Of a stretch of DNA of 64,000 nucleotides, positions 11,034 through 19,939 are shown one piece after another (position 1 is the first letter of the stretch; the number at the start of each line of letters is the position of its first letter). The notes below the pieces were generated by a model. That model worked only from the letters and a program-made list of their open reading frames with translations, searched no databases and was not told the DNA's origin. This stretch comes from Prorocentrum cordatum (taxonomy: Eukaryota; Sar; Dinophyceae; Prorocentrales; Prorocentraceae). Where the stretch lies: assembly GCA_963575745.1 (NCBI GenBank), contig CAUYUJ010015273.1:48226-112225 (forward strand). Direction: 5' to 3'. Position numbers and translations under genes: made by a program.

Positions 11034-11195
11034 GCGAGATAATATCGCTCCAGAGCGTCCCAGAAGGTTCTCCGAGCGTTCTGGAGCGCTCCGAGAAGGC
11101 CGTGGCGCCCGACACATCCTCCGGCGCCGCCGGACGTCTCAGAGCTCCCCGATCCGTCCCTGTCCGATGGCGTCCCCGGCCTGGCCTCGCCCAAG
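11034..11195 (+). mobile_element. Intron 4 with Family F element, copy 1
   Basis: About 160 bases separating the two halves of a TIG domain. It contains GAGCGTTCTGGAGCGCTCC, then GGCGCCCGACACATCCTCC and GTCTCAGAGCTCCCCG. A related block in the same order (GCTCTCAGAGCGTTCC, GGCGCCCGATACATCCTCC, TCTCAGAGGTCCCG) lies in intron 5 at about 12090-12170. The donor is not GT (sequence near the boundary CGGGCGAGATAA); the acceptor is CCCAAG followed by G. Boundaries are approximate. Confidence 0.5.
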
Positions 11196-11890
11196 GCCTG
11201 GAGCTGACCATCTCGGGAGCCGGCTTCAGCTCCGTGCCCGGGGAGAACTTCGTCACGGTGGGCGACCGGGTCTGCCAGGTGTCGGCGGCCTCCTTCGGCG
11301 AGCTGCGCTGCTGGGCCCCGCGGGCCCCCGGTGGCGCCGAGGGGGCGCAGGAGCTGCGCGTCGTCGTGGGGTCAGCGGGCACGGGCGCGGGCCTGTCCGC
11401 CGACTTCTACCACTTCGGGGCTCTGGTGTCCATCGACGACTTCGGCAGCTACTCTCCGGACTCGAACGGGACGACGCCGACGCTGAGCTTCGAGAGCGAC
11501 GTGGGCACGGCGCTCGGCCTCGGCTTCACGACGGGCTTCGGCGTGGACTGGCGGGGCTACCTGACCATCGCAACCCCCGGCACCTACGTCTTTTCGCTGG
11601 TCTCTGACGACGGCAGTGGCTTATGGATAGACGACGCCCTGATTGTGGACAACAGTGGGTGGCACGGCGCCGCGGAAGTCATGGGCACTGCAGCCTACCT
11701 CGAGGAGGGCGACCACTACATCGAGATCAAGTACACGCAGGGTTATGGCAGTTCGAACATCGTCTTCAGCTACGCCGGGCCCGATACAGGGGAGGTGACA
11801 GTGGTGGTTCCAGAGACGGCGTTGAAGCCGCTGCAACGCGACGCGGGGCCCCAGTTGCAGTTCGAGTACGTCAACGCAGTGTCCCCCCAG
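11196..11890 (+). CDS. TIG/PA14 surface protein, exon 5 (second PA14 domain)
   Basis: Codes about 232 residues. It completes a TIG domain (LELTISGAGFSSVPGENFV, CQVSAASFGELRC) and then carries a classical PA14 domain from about 11399 to 11790 (ADFYHFG at the start, then DWRGYLTIATPGTYVFSLVS, the DDGSGLWIDD motif, DNSGWHG, and YIEIKYTQGYGSS). The DDGS-LWIDD region is the part of PA14 lectins that binds metal and sugar. The exon ends in CAG at a codon boundary just before GTGCTGG (GT donor). The end of the exon is repeated at the start of the next exon (see findings). Confidence 0.8.
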
Positions 11891-12540
11891 GTGCTGGCGC
11901 TCGCGGTCGTGACGGCCCCTGGCTCCCCTGGGGCCAGTTTGTCACCTCGAGTTGTTTCTTGATAGCCCTGCGGCCCAGAAATGTTCTGTCGAGGTCGAAT
12001 ATCACTCCCCAACAGATACTGCTCGGCTGTCTCGAGCCAGTTCTGGGCGTGTCTGAGGCCAGGAAGAATATATCCCAAGTGTTCTAGGACGCTCTCAGAG
12101 CGTTCCTTAGCACTGGACCGGCCACGGCGCCCGATACATCCTCCAGAAGCGCCTAATCTCAGAGGTCCCGTTTTGTCCAGGTCCGAGTTTGTCCTGGTCC
12201 TGGCGGGGCCTCTTTTGATCCGATCGAGCCGATTCGGTGTCGAATTTTGAACGGCCCAATCCGACTCGATTTCGATGTTCCACAGGTTCGACGACGCATT
12301 ATGTTTCAATGGCACCGTAACGCATCCTGGCACGACCGATTCGATCTGATTCCGCCTCGGTCCTGACGTGGCCCAATTCGACGTAAGTTCAGATCCAACC
12401 CGATTTCCCGATTCGATGATGGGTTCACCAAGATAGCGTAAAGTCACAGTCGGAATCTCCCGAGGGTCCCAGAGCCCAAAACAAAGGCAAACAGCGCCCC
12501 GACGTGCAGACACTGCAGCGCCCACATCTCAGGGTCAGCA

Positions 12541-12675
12541 CGTGAGCGACGCAAAAACAACGGGGGCCGTCTGCGCCGAAATCTGTGCGCAAGTTGTCCG
12601 CGCAAGGTCGCGCGTGAGCGTCCTCGTTTCCAGTGTGGCGTGCCGCGCTGGCGGCCCGCGTGAGCCACGGCGTAA
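12541..12675 (-). mobile_element. Family E dispersed element, copy 1
   Basis: On the minus strand it reads ACCTTACGCCGTGGCTCACG, GCGGGCCGCCAGCGCGGCAC, CGACCTTGCGCGGACA and TTTCGGCGCAGACGGC. The same words in the same order lie on the plus strand at 30.96-31.13 kb. No long terminal inverted repeat was found, though there are internal inverted words (GCGTGAGC/GCTCACGC). Confidence 0.65.
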
Positions 12676-12855
12676 GGTCGCTATGCTTAAGTCGGGCATG
12701 TCCCCCTACAGGAGGAATATTGACACATGTTTAAAAATAGTCAGGGGACGATTTTGTTCTATTGGTACGAGCTATGTTTGACTGCTTTTGACTATGTTGA
12801 AGTTTTCTTCCAAAATCCGCCTGCAGGAGGACATGCCCGACTTAACGCTATGCCA
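12676..12855. mobile_element. Family D TIR element (MITE-like)
   Basis: The left end reads ATGCTTAAGTCGGGCATGTC then CCCCTACAGGAGGA; the reverse complement of the right end reads TAGCGTTAAGTCGGGCATGTC then CTCCTGCAGGCGGA. These are inverted repeats of about 36 bases around roughly 100 AT-richer bases. A single end of the same kind (GGGGCATGTCCCCCTACTGG) is present at 26656. The element lies at the 3' side of intron 5. Confidence 0.8.
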
Positions 12856-12905
12856 TTTCGCGAAAGAGCCGTTTGCTTTTGTCGCTCAGATGGTCCTCCA
12901 CCCAG

Positions 12906-13030
12906 GTGCTGGCCATCGCGGTCGTGTCGGCCGCGGCCGAGGCCGAGGTGGAGCTGCTCGTCAACGGTTCAGGCTTCGGGAGCACGCCGGGGGCCGTCGT
13001 GCTCGGCGTGCACCGCGACCCGACGGCCAC
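12906..13030 (+). CDS. TIG/PA14 surface protein, exon 6 (partial)
   Basis: After CACCCAG the frame reads VLAIAVVSAAAEAEVELLVNG then SGFGSTPGAVVLGVH, the core of another TIG domain, in phase 0 with exon 5. The 3' end is not determined: the frame stays open into a Family C element at 13081, and the protein similarity fades after about 13020. Later exons, if any, are not recognised. The gene has no visible stop or C-terminal anchor, so it may continue beyond the elements, or be broken here. Confidence 0.5.
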
Positions 13031-13080
13031 CCGGAGGAGGAGGATTTGCCGACTGCGAGCAAGAGCTCAGTGGAGGAAGA

Positions 13081-13239
13081 CGTGCCCATACCGCAGCGCT
13101 TCCCTCGTCTTCCGCCTCTTGCGGCCTCCTGGGAGGCCTTTGTCGCCACGGCTGGATGTGCCTCGAACGTCTGGTCAGAACGCACCCTGGGAGAGGTCCG
13201 GGGAGCAGCGGCATCGGCAATGGCTGGTGTCCCCCAGGA
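13081..13239 (+). mobile_element. Family C element, copy 3
   Basis: Starts GTGCCCATACCGCAGCGC and ends GGGGAGCAGCGGCATCGGCA followed by TGGTGTCCCCCAG. The shared core is CCTCCTGGGAGGCCTTTGTC, GTCAGAACGCACCCTGGGAG and AGGTCCGG. As in copy 1, a CCCCAG acceptor-like end follows. It lies directly after TIG exon 6 and may be its downstream intron. Confidence 0.65.
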
Positions 13240-14740
13240 GCGACTCTTCGCCAGAGTGCCCTCTGCTGCACGACTCTCGGAGGGAGCGGGGGGGGGAGCA
13301 TGCTCAAGCGCCCAGGCCACCACGCCTGCAGCGATCGGCAAGCCGCGGAACAGAGGGCACGACTGCCGAGGGGACTCTTGGCGTGCGACCGGATGGAGGA
13401 GGAGGAGGTCTGCGGCGAGGATCGGAAGGATAGCGCGGAGGATGACGATAGGATGATGAGATGATGGAGGCCGCCACGAGGAGGTTCGCGGGGAGGAGGA
13501 GGAGAGAAAGGAGGAGCTTCGTGTCGAGGAGGCTGGGGAGAAGGAGTGTGTGGAGGGCAATGAGGAACAGCGTCGGTGCCATCGAGGTTAGATGGTGGCG
13601 AGCTTCGAGGATCGAAAAGCTTGGGCGCATGCAGCCCACCTTGAGGCGGAGACATTTGGCATCCTCCGGTGACCTTCAGTGACCTGCAGATTCCGGAGAC
13701 CTCGGGGCCCTCTGGGGGACGACAGGATGCGCATCCGGCGACAGGGCCTTCTGCTGTGCGCCTGCTCCCGGCCCTGCTTCCCCCTCGTCATGATCCTCCC
13801 GTCGGCGCAGCGGTGCTTTCCGACTCGAGTTCCTTCTTGTCCGTCGTGTCGTGTTTCTCTTCGTCCTTTGTGCGAGCTCCCTTCTCCTCCTCATGCTGTT
13901 CCCCTTCTCCTGTAGGTGGCCCGGGCGACTGCGCGATGGGTCCTCCCTTGTTTTGGATTCGGGGGCATCGCCAGGGTGGCGAGCGAACAACCCACACCCA
14001 TTTCCACAGGAGGGTCGAAAGGAGGAGGAATGGCTGTGGGTCTGGGCGCGAGTTGTCGGACCCTGGGGGAAGCTCTCGTTCGAGCGGGGACCCCCATCCG
14101 ACAACACGCACCCATGGCCCCTCCGCCCCCCCCTACCCAGAGATCCGATGCCGTGATTTGTTCAATACGGGGTCCCCGGAAGTCTCGACCCATTCCCCAG
14201 GCCGGTTTCTCATCCTAAGACGTTTTCTCACCGTCCAGGGGCCCGGCGAGGGCCCTTCGAGGCAGAAGCATACGAAAGACCTCCGCCTTGATGTTTCCAG
14301 TGCGTTGGATCTCTGGGTGTGGGTATGGGTGCGTGTTGCTCGATCGTCATAGGGGGGGGGAGGGTAGGCTCGGGGGGGGGGACGCGTCGACGCTCCCCGT
14401 CGCCCACGCATCGCCGCTACGTCGGGGCCCGGGTGCTCGCCCCCGCCAAGCTCGGAGGTGGATAGTCCTCCTATCCTGACACGTCGATTAAGGAATTGGC
14501 CGTTTTCGCTTCGCGAGAGGGCGTCGCGGCCGTCGTTTTTGCGGGTCCAGGTCCGTCTGTTTCGGTCCCAGGCTTTTTTTCACTGAGGGGAGGTTTGCTA
14601 AAGGGAGGCTTGTCCACCGCCGACAAAAGAACCACACGGCTTTTTGCTGTCTCTCCTGGGCCTCTCGCCGACCTCTGGCGGCGACGCCTCGCCGACTCCG
14701 GAGATCGCTGGCGACGCTTCCCCCCCCCCCCCCTCGCGAC
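13240..14740. other. Unassigned region with a Family G copy
   Basis: I recognise no gene. A Family G element lies inverted at about 14140-14290 (minus-strand words GGACGGTGAGAAAACGTCTT, CCGGCCTGGGGAATGGGTCG). GGA/CCT-rich stretches give long but overlapping open frames on both strands, which I do not support. Confidence 0.4.
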
Positions 14741-14749
14741 CGCGGAGCC

Positions 14750-15057
14750 GGCCCCTCCCGGGTGCTCCGCCTCCCCGTCCTCCTCCTCCCCCTCCTCCTC
14801 CCCCATCCTCCTCCTCCTGCTCCTCCTTCTTCTCTTCCTCCTCCTCCTCCTCCCTCGTCCTCCTCGTCTTCCTCCTCCTCCTCCTCCTCCTCCTCCTCCT
14901 CCTCCTCCTCCTCTCCTCCTCCTCCTCCTCCTCCTCCTCCTCCTCCCCTCCTCCTCCTCCCCCATCCTCCTTCTCTTCCTCCTCCTCCTCCTCCTCCTCC
15001 TCCTCATCCGCCTCCTCCTCCTCCGCCTCCTCCTCCTCTTCCTCCTCCTCCTTCTAG
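14750..15057 (+). repeat. (CTC)n/(CCT)n microsatellite
   Basis: About 300 bases of CTC/CCT with small interruptions. It ends 170 bases before the truncated LINE copy C. Confidence 0.95.
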
Positions 15058-15225
15058 ATGTGCTCGGTAAGGGCTTTTCGCGTCAGCTATCGAGCGTGGC
15101 GTCTCTACTGAGCTGGGTGACTGTGAGCATGGCTTCTGCAAAGGAAGGAGGAAGGAGGGGGCGATGCTCGTGCAGCAGTGTAGTATGTACAGAGTTCGGG
15201 CGTGTGGTCTTTCTTGTCTGTTTCA

Positions 15226-16900
15226 GGGAAACGACATGGCCAACGCCTTCGCCTCATTTTCCTGGGCCTCTCTAGAAGACGCGAACGCTGAGCTTTTGAA
15301 CCCTAGCGAGAGAGTTCTGTGAACGCAGCGCTATCAGGAAGCGACTGTAAGATTACCGATCGAGGGGGGAAATGTGACGGTGAAGACCAGGGTGGGGGCA
15401 CTTATGGGCGATACGCTTGCGGTGCACGGCTTCTGCAGAGCCTTTCGTCCCGCCATCGAGGAGCGGCAGGCATTGCAAATGGATTTGACCCGATGGCAGA
15501 GGCGTTGGTCACCAAGCACCCTTTGTTGCCTTATGTTCGAGTTGATTTATCTTTGACTGAGTATTCCGACGACATTGAGAAACTATTCATTGAAAGCCCT
15601 TGGGTCCGAAACTATGTACTGCATATTCCTTGGATGGGGGACGTATAAGGCGGTCAGAGGTTTGGGAGCTGGGGTGCTTGAGCTATGTCATACTGCGATG
15701 CACTCAAGAAGTTTACTAGATCAATGTCTACCGTCTCGTGGATATCAGCAAAACGCATCTGATCAGAGCACCTTATTATCCTCAGTGGGCGTGGGCCCTG
15801 GGATAGGTCGCAAATTACTGAGAAAGCCAGGGTTTCCGATTGCGGGGACCATCCACGAGGTTAAAAGAAGTCTTGGGTGGACATACTCATTTCAGAGGTT
15901 CGTCGACGGCCGAAATTACCAAGCGTCTTGAAGTTATTCAGCGGGCGTTTCATCAGGCTGGCCGTTTTGGGAGATTGCATGGAATTGCCTGGCGATGGCG
16001 TCGATGCATGTTTCTTGCCAGATGTGTCAACGCGGCGCGCTCTAACCTCGAGGCTTTCATTGTCTCTGGCTTTGATTTTCGTTCGCTGCATTCGTCCTTG
16101 GTGCGCTGCGCTTGAGTGCTGCTGAGGGGGGAAGTTTCCGAATATGTTGGTGCTCATATCAAGACGATTGTGAACGACGGTGTGTTGAGATATTGGAAGC
16201 TTGCCCCCACACGCCTCGATTGCCAGGTCATTCGTACGAAGCGGCTGCAATGTTGGATCAGGAAAAGGCGGAGCCATGTACAGGAAGTTGCCGCGGTCTT
16301 TGGGCGTCTCTCGATTGAGCTGCATGGTACTGTAGACAGTGGCACGGGCAGGGTTACGCGCTACGCTAACCCGTGGGTTGTCCAGGCCTAGAGTGACTGT
16401 GTGGAACTTTGCAGAGCCCACGAAGGAGATGATCTTATCGAGGATGCGCAGGGGTCGATTGGCTTCTTCTTTCAGGATGAGGATGCTGCCACAGATTGTT
16501 GTTCCCTGGGTCCCAGTACTCTTAGCAAGGAGTTCCTGTCTGTCAAGTTAGCTCCCCCAGAAGATTGTTCCCCCCTTGTTCGGGCATTCCTTTTTCTCAG
16601 GCTCTCGTTCTCTGGGCCCCGTCGCAGGCCCTGAGGTTCAACGAGTGGGCGAATGTACTTACACATGCTTGATGGCTCGTGGGGATAGTATATTCGGGGA
16701 ATTATGTTCTACCAGCGGGGGGGCTACTTGAACATGTTCGGCATGGGCATGGCATGGGCGCACCTCTCGTCTACATTGGTTATCTCCAACATGTGCCCCA
16801 ACTGCCTCGATGTTTTTGAGGGCGAGATTATGGCGGCTAGGCGTTTGTCTGGGTCTCTTGGGCGTGGGAATTGTCTGAAAGGACGTCCTTGTGCCCTTGC
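15226..16900 (+). pseudogene. LINE copy C: 5'-truncated reverse transcriptase and zinc-finger region
   Basis: Begins inside the RT domain with NDMANAFASFSW, matching KDMANAFGNVSW of copy B and KDITNAFGNTDW of copy A. It continues with GALMGDTLAVHGFCRAF (copy B GGLMGDPFAVQAF) and a catalytic-box equivalent EYSDDIEKLF (YSDD in place of YADD). Later segments in shifting frames match the C-terminal part, ending in a C2H2-like LLEHVRHGHGM and a C-x2-C knuckle (MCPNCLDVF). The upstream endonuclease is absent, as expected from 5' truncation in target-primed reverse transcription. Many frameshifts make it inactive. Confidence 0.75.
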
Positions 16901-17040
16901 TGCCTCTGGGTCTACTACGCTTCGACGTCAGATTTGTGGGTGCGATGGTGGATGCGAGCTTGACTTGTTCCTGCACGTCCGAAGGCGTTTTCCTCATGAG
17001 CTCGGCGTCTGGGATATCGGCGCCCACAAGTTCGCCACCC

Positions 17041-17879
17041 ATGCCCGCGACGACTGCAATGTCTGCTTGGATGGGCAAGAGGGCGGCGGCGGCATCGGCG
17101 GCGCCTGCTCGCAAGAAGCCGGCCGCGGGATCGGCGGGGGCGACGGGGGGAGGCGCTGCTGGCGGAGACGATCGCCCCCCCCCCCCCCCCCCCCCCCCCC
17201 GCGCACCACCACCCCACCTCGCGGTGGCCAGCGGCGCCAGGTCCTCGAAAGCCTGATCGAGGCAGGAGGCGAGCTCGAGCTCGCGAACTCGGCCGATTTG
17301 CGAATGCTGCTGGGCGCGTTGCTCAGTTCTTTCCTGGCGCCGCCACATGCCGACGTGATCAAGGAGCTGCTGGGGGCGGGCCGAGGCTACAACGCAGAGT
17401 CGCAGAACTGGGCCAACGTGAAGAAGGAGGCGCTCAGCAAAGGAGAGGGCCCCCCCCCCCCCCCCGCCCAATCCCCAAGGGCCTCCTCACCACGCGCTGT
17501 TCGGAGTCTCCCTGCACCGCATCATTTCGCACGCGCAGGGGGGGCAGGGGGCGGGGGGGAAGTTGCTGATCCTCAGGGAGTTCTGGGAGAAGCAGATGTC
17601 ACGGGGGGGGGGGGGGGGGGGGGGGGCGCGAAGGCGGCGGAGCATTTCAAAATCTTGAAGGCGACGGGGGCGAAGAAACTCGAGGGGAAGGAGGAGATGG
17701 TCAAGGTCCAGTTCCTCGTGGAGAGCTCGCCAGAGGCTCCAGCTTTCAAGGCGCTGTTCGAGAAGCACTTGATCGAGAAGGGGGGCAAGCAGCTCATGGG
17801 CGGGGCGCCGAGGGGCGCCCTGGAGCGCGAGGTTCAGCTGCTCCTCGACCGCCAGCGCCGAGGACCGCAGAGGCGCTAG
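17041..17879 (+). pseudogene. LINE copy C: conserved downstream ORF
   Basis: ATG at 17041 (MPATTAMSAWMGKR). Frameshifts at poly-C and poly-G runs (17167-17199, 17451-17466, 17602-17626) break it. The pieces still align with the downstream ORF of copy B: the W-M motif near the start, a helical segment ELANSADLRMLLGALL, the motif GPPHHALFG (copy B GPPHVHLFG), and a C-terminal tail APRGALEREVQLLLD (copy B APRGPLEREAGSLLQ). The stop is at 17877. Function unknown. Confidence 0.6.
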
Positions 17880-18930
17880 CGTTCAGCACGAGCTCGAGGT
17901 CCAGGGGTCTCTATGGGAGGGGATTGCTCAGTGAGAGGGGTAGTGAGTTGTCCTCCAGATTTTTGTCCAATCCTAGTCAGTCGAATTCGAATATCCCAGG
18001 AGCCCCCCCCCCCCCCCCCCCCCCCCCGAGGCCCAGGGCTCGGTGGGAGCTAAAAGGGGGGGGGGGGGGGGCTCCAGCAGAGTAGCAGCTAGAGATGCCA
18101 GTGGTGGGCCTTTTGTTCAGCACCGTCGCGAACCTCGGTCGAAGTGTCGGGGGCGCAAGGGTAGAGAGAGGTAGCGCTTTTCGGGCGGCTGCCTCTGGCT
18201 GCGTGCCTCCAGGGAGGCATGCTTCTCACCAAGCCCGAGCAGTCTTCGTTGCCTGAGTCTCCGCTCGTGCAGCGTATAAGCTTGTCATGGGCTGCGCAGG
18301 GGCGTCTCAGTCAACTCTATCGGTCGGTCAGTGGTGATTGGAGGAATTTCTTGTGTCTGAGTGTGCACAGCTTAACTGTGAGCGGATCATTCGCTCCGAA
18401 TGGCGCTAAGGCTAAGGCTCTTCCTGCTCCTCCTCCTCCTCCTCTTCCTCCCCGTCGTCTTCGGTTTCAGGGCCAGAGGTCGGGTCCGCGGCGACCGCTC
18501 GGGACAGTCGGGGCAGGCCCCCTCGGCGAGGCGCAGCTACTGGAGAGCACCCCGAGGCCAGAAGACCTGAGAACCGACAAAGGCGCCAGCGAAGATCGAA
18601 CCACGAGCTTCGACGTGATCGTTTTCCTGTTTATTGTTTTGCCGATCGGCGCGGGCCCCCCCCCCGCCTGGAGTAGACCGTGGCTGTTTTTGCGCCCGTT
18701 TCGAACAGGTGGAGTCTCCCCCATAATGCATAATGGGCGCGCCATTGCAAACAGTCGCACTAAGCAGAGGTCCGTAGCCAGACCCTTCCCCTCCCCCCCC
18801 CCCCCCCCCCCCAGTTCCGCTCAATGTCGGAACGCTGAATCTGAAAACGTTCGCGAGCCCCGATTCAGGCAGCTGTCCCCCCCTTGCCATCCTTCCTCGC
18901 AGATCCATTTCACGAGAGCCCGTTCAACGA
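17880..18930. other. Unassigned region rich in C and G homopolymers
   Basis: Contains poly-C at about 18004-18027 and 18797-18813 and poly-G at about 18055-18071. A 277-codon open frame covers 18219-19052, but it crosses repeats and the palindrome at 18.94 kb and has no recognisable domain, so I do not call it a gene. Confidence 0.4.
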
Positions 18931-18934
18931 TCTT

Positions 18935-19045
18935 GGCAAGGCCCATCCTTGACCCAGGATCGGTGCATATGCCTTCCTGGCCAAGGTGGGAGGGCGTATG
19001 CACCGATCCTGGGCTCAGGATGAGCCTGGCCAGAATCGGTGTATG
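18935..19045 (-). mobile_element. Family J palindromic element, copy 1
   Basis: Inverted repeat GACCCAGGATCGGTGCATAT-GCC against GGC-GTATGCACCGATCCTGGGCTC, around a spacer with TGGCCAAGG. On the minus strand it aligns with 36515-36625 (shared CCAG-CTCATCCTG, GTCGGTG/ATCGGTG, CCAGG-AAGGCAT, TGCACCGA-CCTGGG). A partial relative lies at about 31575-31605. Confidence 0.65.
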
Positions 19046-19249
19046 CGCATAGCTTTTTGTTCGTCTACCCTCGGCGCCCTGGCAACCACGGCGGCGGGGT
19101 GCCCGGGGGCCTTCTCGCGAGTTCCTCGGGCACTTTTGCGGCTACTCGGGTGCGCTCCCCGCGCGGCCTCTCGCGTCTGCAGGTCTCGCCGCCATCGCGG
19201 GCGAGTGCCCGTCTTACGGCGCGCTGGTTTCTCTCGGATCGGCTGGGGG

Positions 19250-19375
19250 AGGAGGAGGAGGAGGGAGAGGAGGAGAAGGAAGAGGAGGGGGAGGAGGAGG
19301 AGGAGGAGGAGGAAGAGGAGGATGGGGAGGAGTGGGAGGAGGAGGAGGAGGAGGAGGAGGAGGAGGAGGAGGATC
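19250..19375 (+). repeat. (GGA)n microsatellite
   Basis: GGA/GAG-rich run with few interruptions, upstream of unassigned GC-rich sequence that reaches the end of LINE copy B. Confidence 0.9.
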
Positions 19376-19939
19376 GGCTCGGCTCGGAAACCTTGGGTGC
19401 GGCAAGATGGAAGTCTCGAAACAGCCTTGCACTTGGGCGTCGCTTCGCGACAATCGAAATGAGGACTGGTCAACTGTTGTGGCCACCATGGCCAGTCGGG
19501 CGCCGCCCGCGCGGCCCCAGGGGGCGGCCCGCCGAATGGCGCGCAGCCTGGCGGGCGCCCCCCTCTCGGGGACCAGCTCGCGGATCCGTCACTCCCGACC
19601 CCCCACCCTCCAGCGCCCCACCCGTCCCACCCGCGAGCTGATCCCCGTGAGTGCCTCTATTGCTGGCGAGCGCCGCCCCGACCTCCCTCGAGGAACTAAA
19701 CTCCCTTGCTGGGGGTCGGTGGGCACTACCCGAGGAACGCCTTAAACATTTGGGTGCAGGGGCGACGGACACAGGCTGGCTCGAAGCTACGTCCCCCCCA
19801 CCACCCACACCTTCCCCTCTGCGTGCTCGGCGGGTCGGACTCAGCACTTGCACGGCGGACGCGGGCATGAGCGGTGATGCGTACACCGTCGCCACTCTCG
19901 TCGAGGACAAAACTGCAGGGCTGACGATGCCCCTCGCTA

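Larger units (their letters stand above)
11891..12905 (+). other. Intron 5, a stack of dispersed elements, flanked by duplicated exon sequence
   Basis: A 1015-base GT-AG phase-0 intron. The 32 bases at 11886-11917 and 12901-12932 match at 29 positions, so the exon/intron edge is duplicated at both splice sites. Inside, in order: a Family F relative (about 12060-12175), a Family E element (12541-12675, inverted) and a Family D TIR element (12676-12855). The rest shows no coding signal. Confidence 0.7.

Noticed and set aside
18768-18785. TCCGTAGCCA, resembling the dinoflagellate spliced-leader start
   Set aside because: Only about ten bases match; the rest of the 22-base leader and a following donor are absent.
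18219-19052. A 277-codon plus-strand frame
   Set aside because: It crosses homopolymers and the Family J palindrome and shows no domain or splice context; length alone is not convincing at this GC content.
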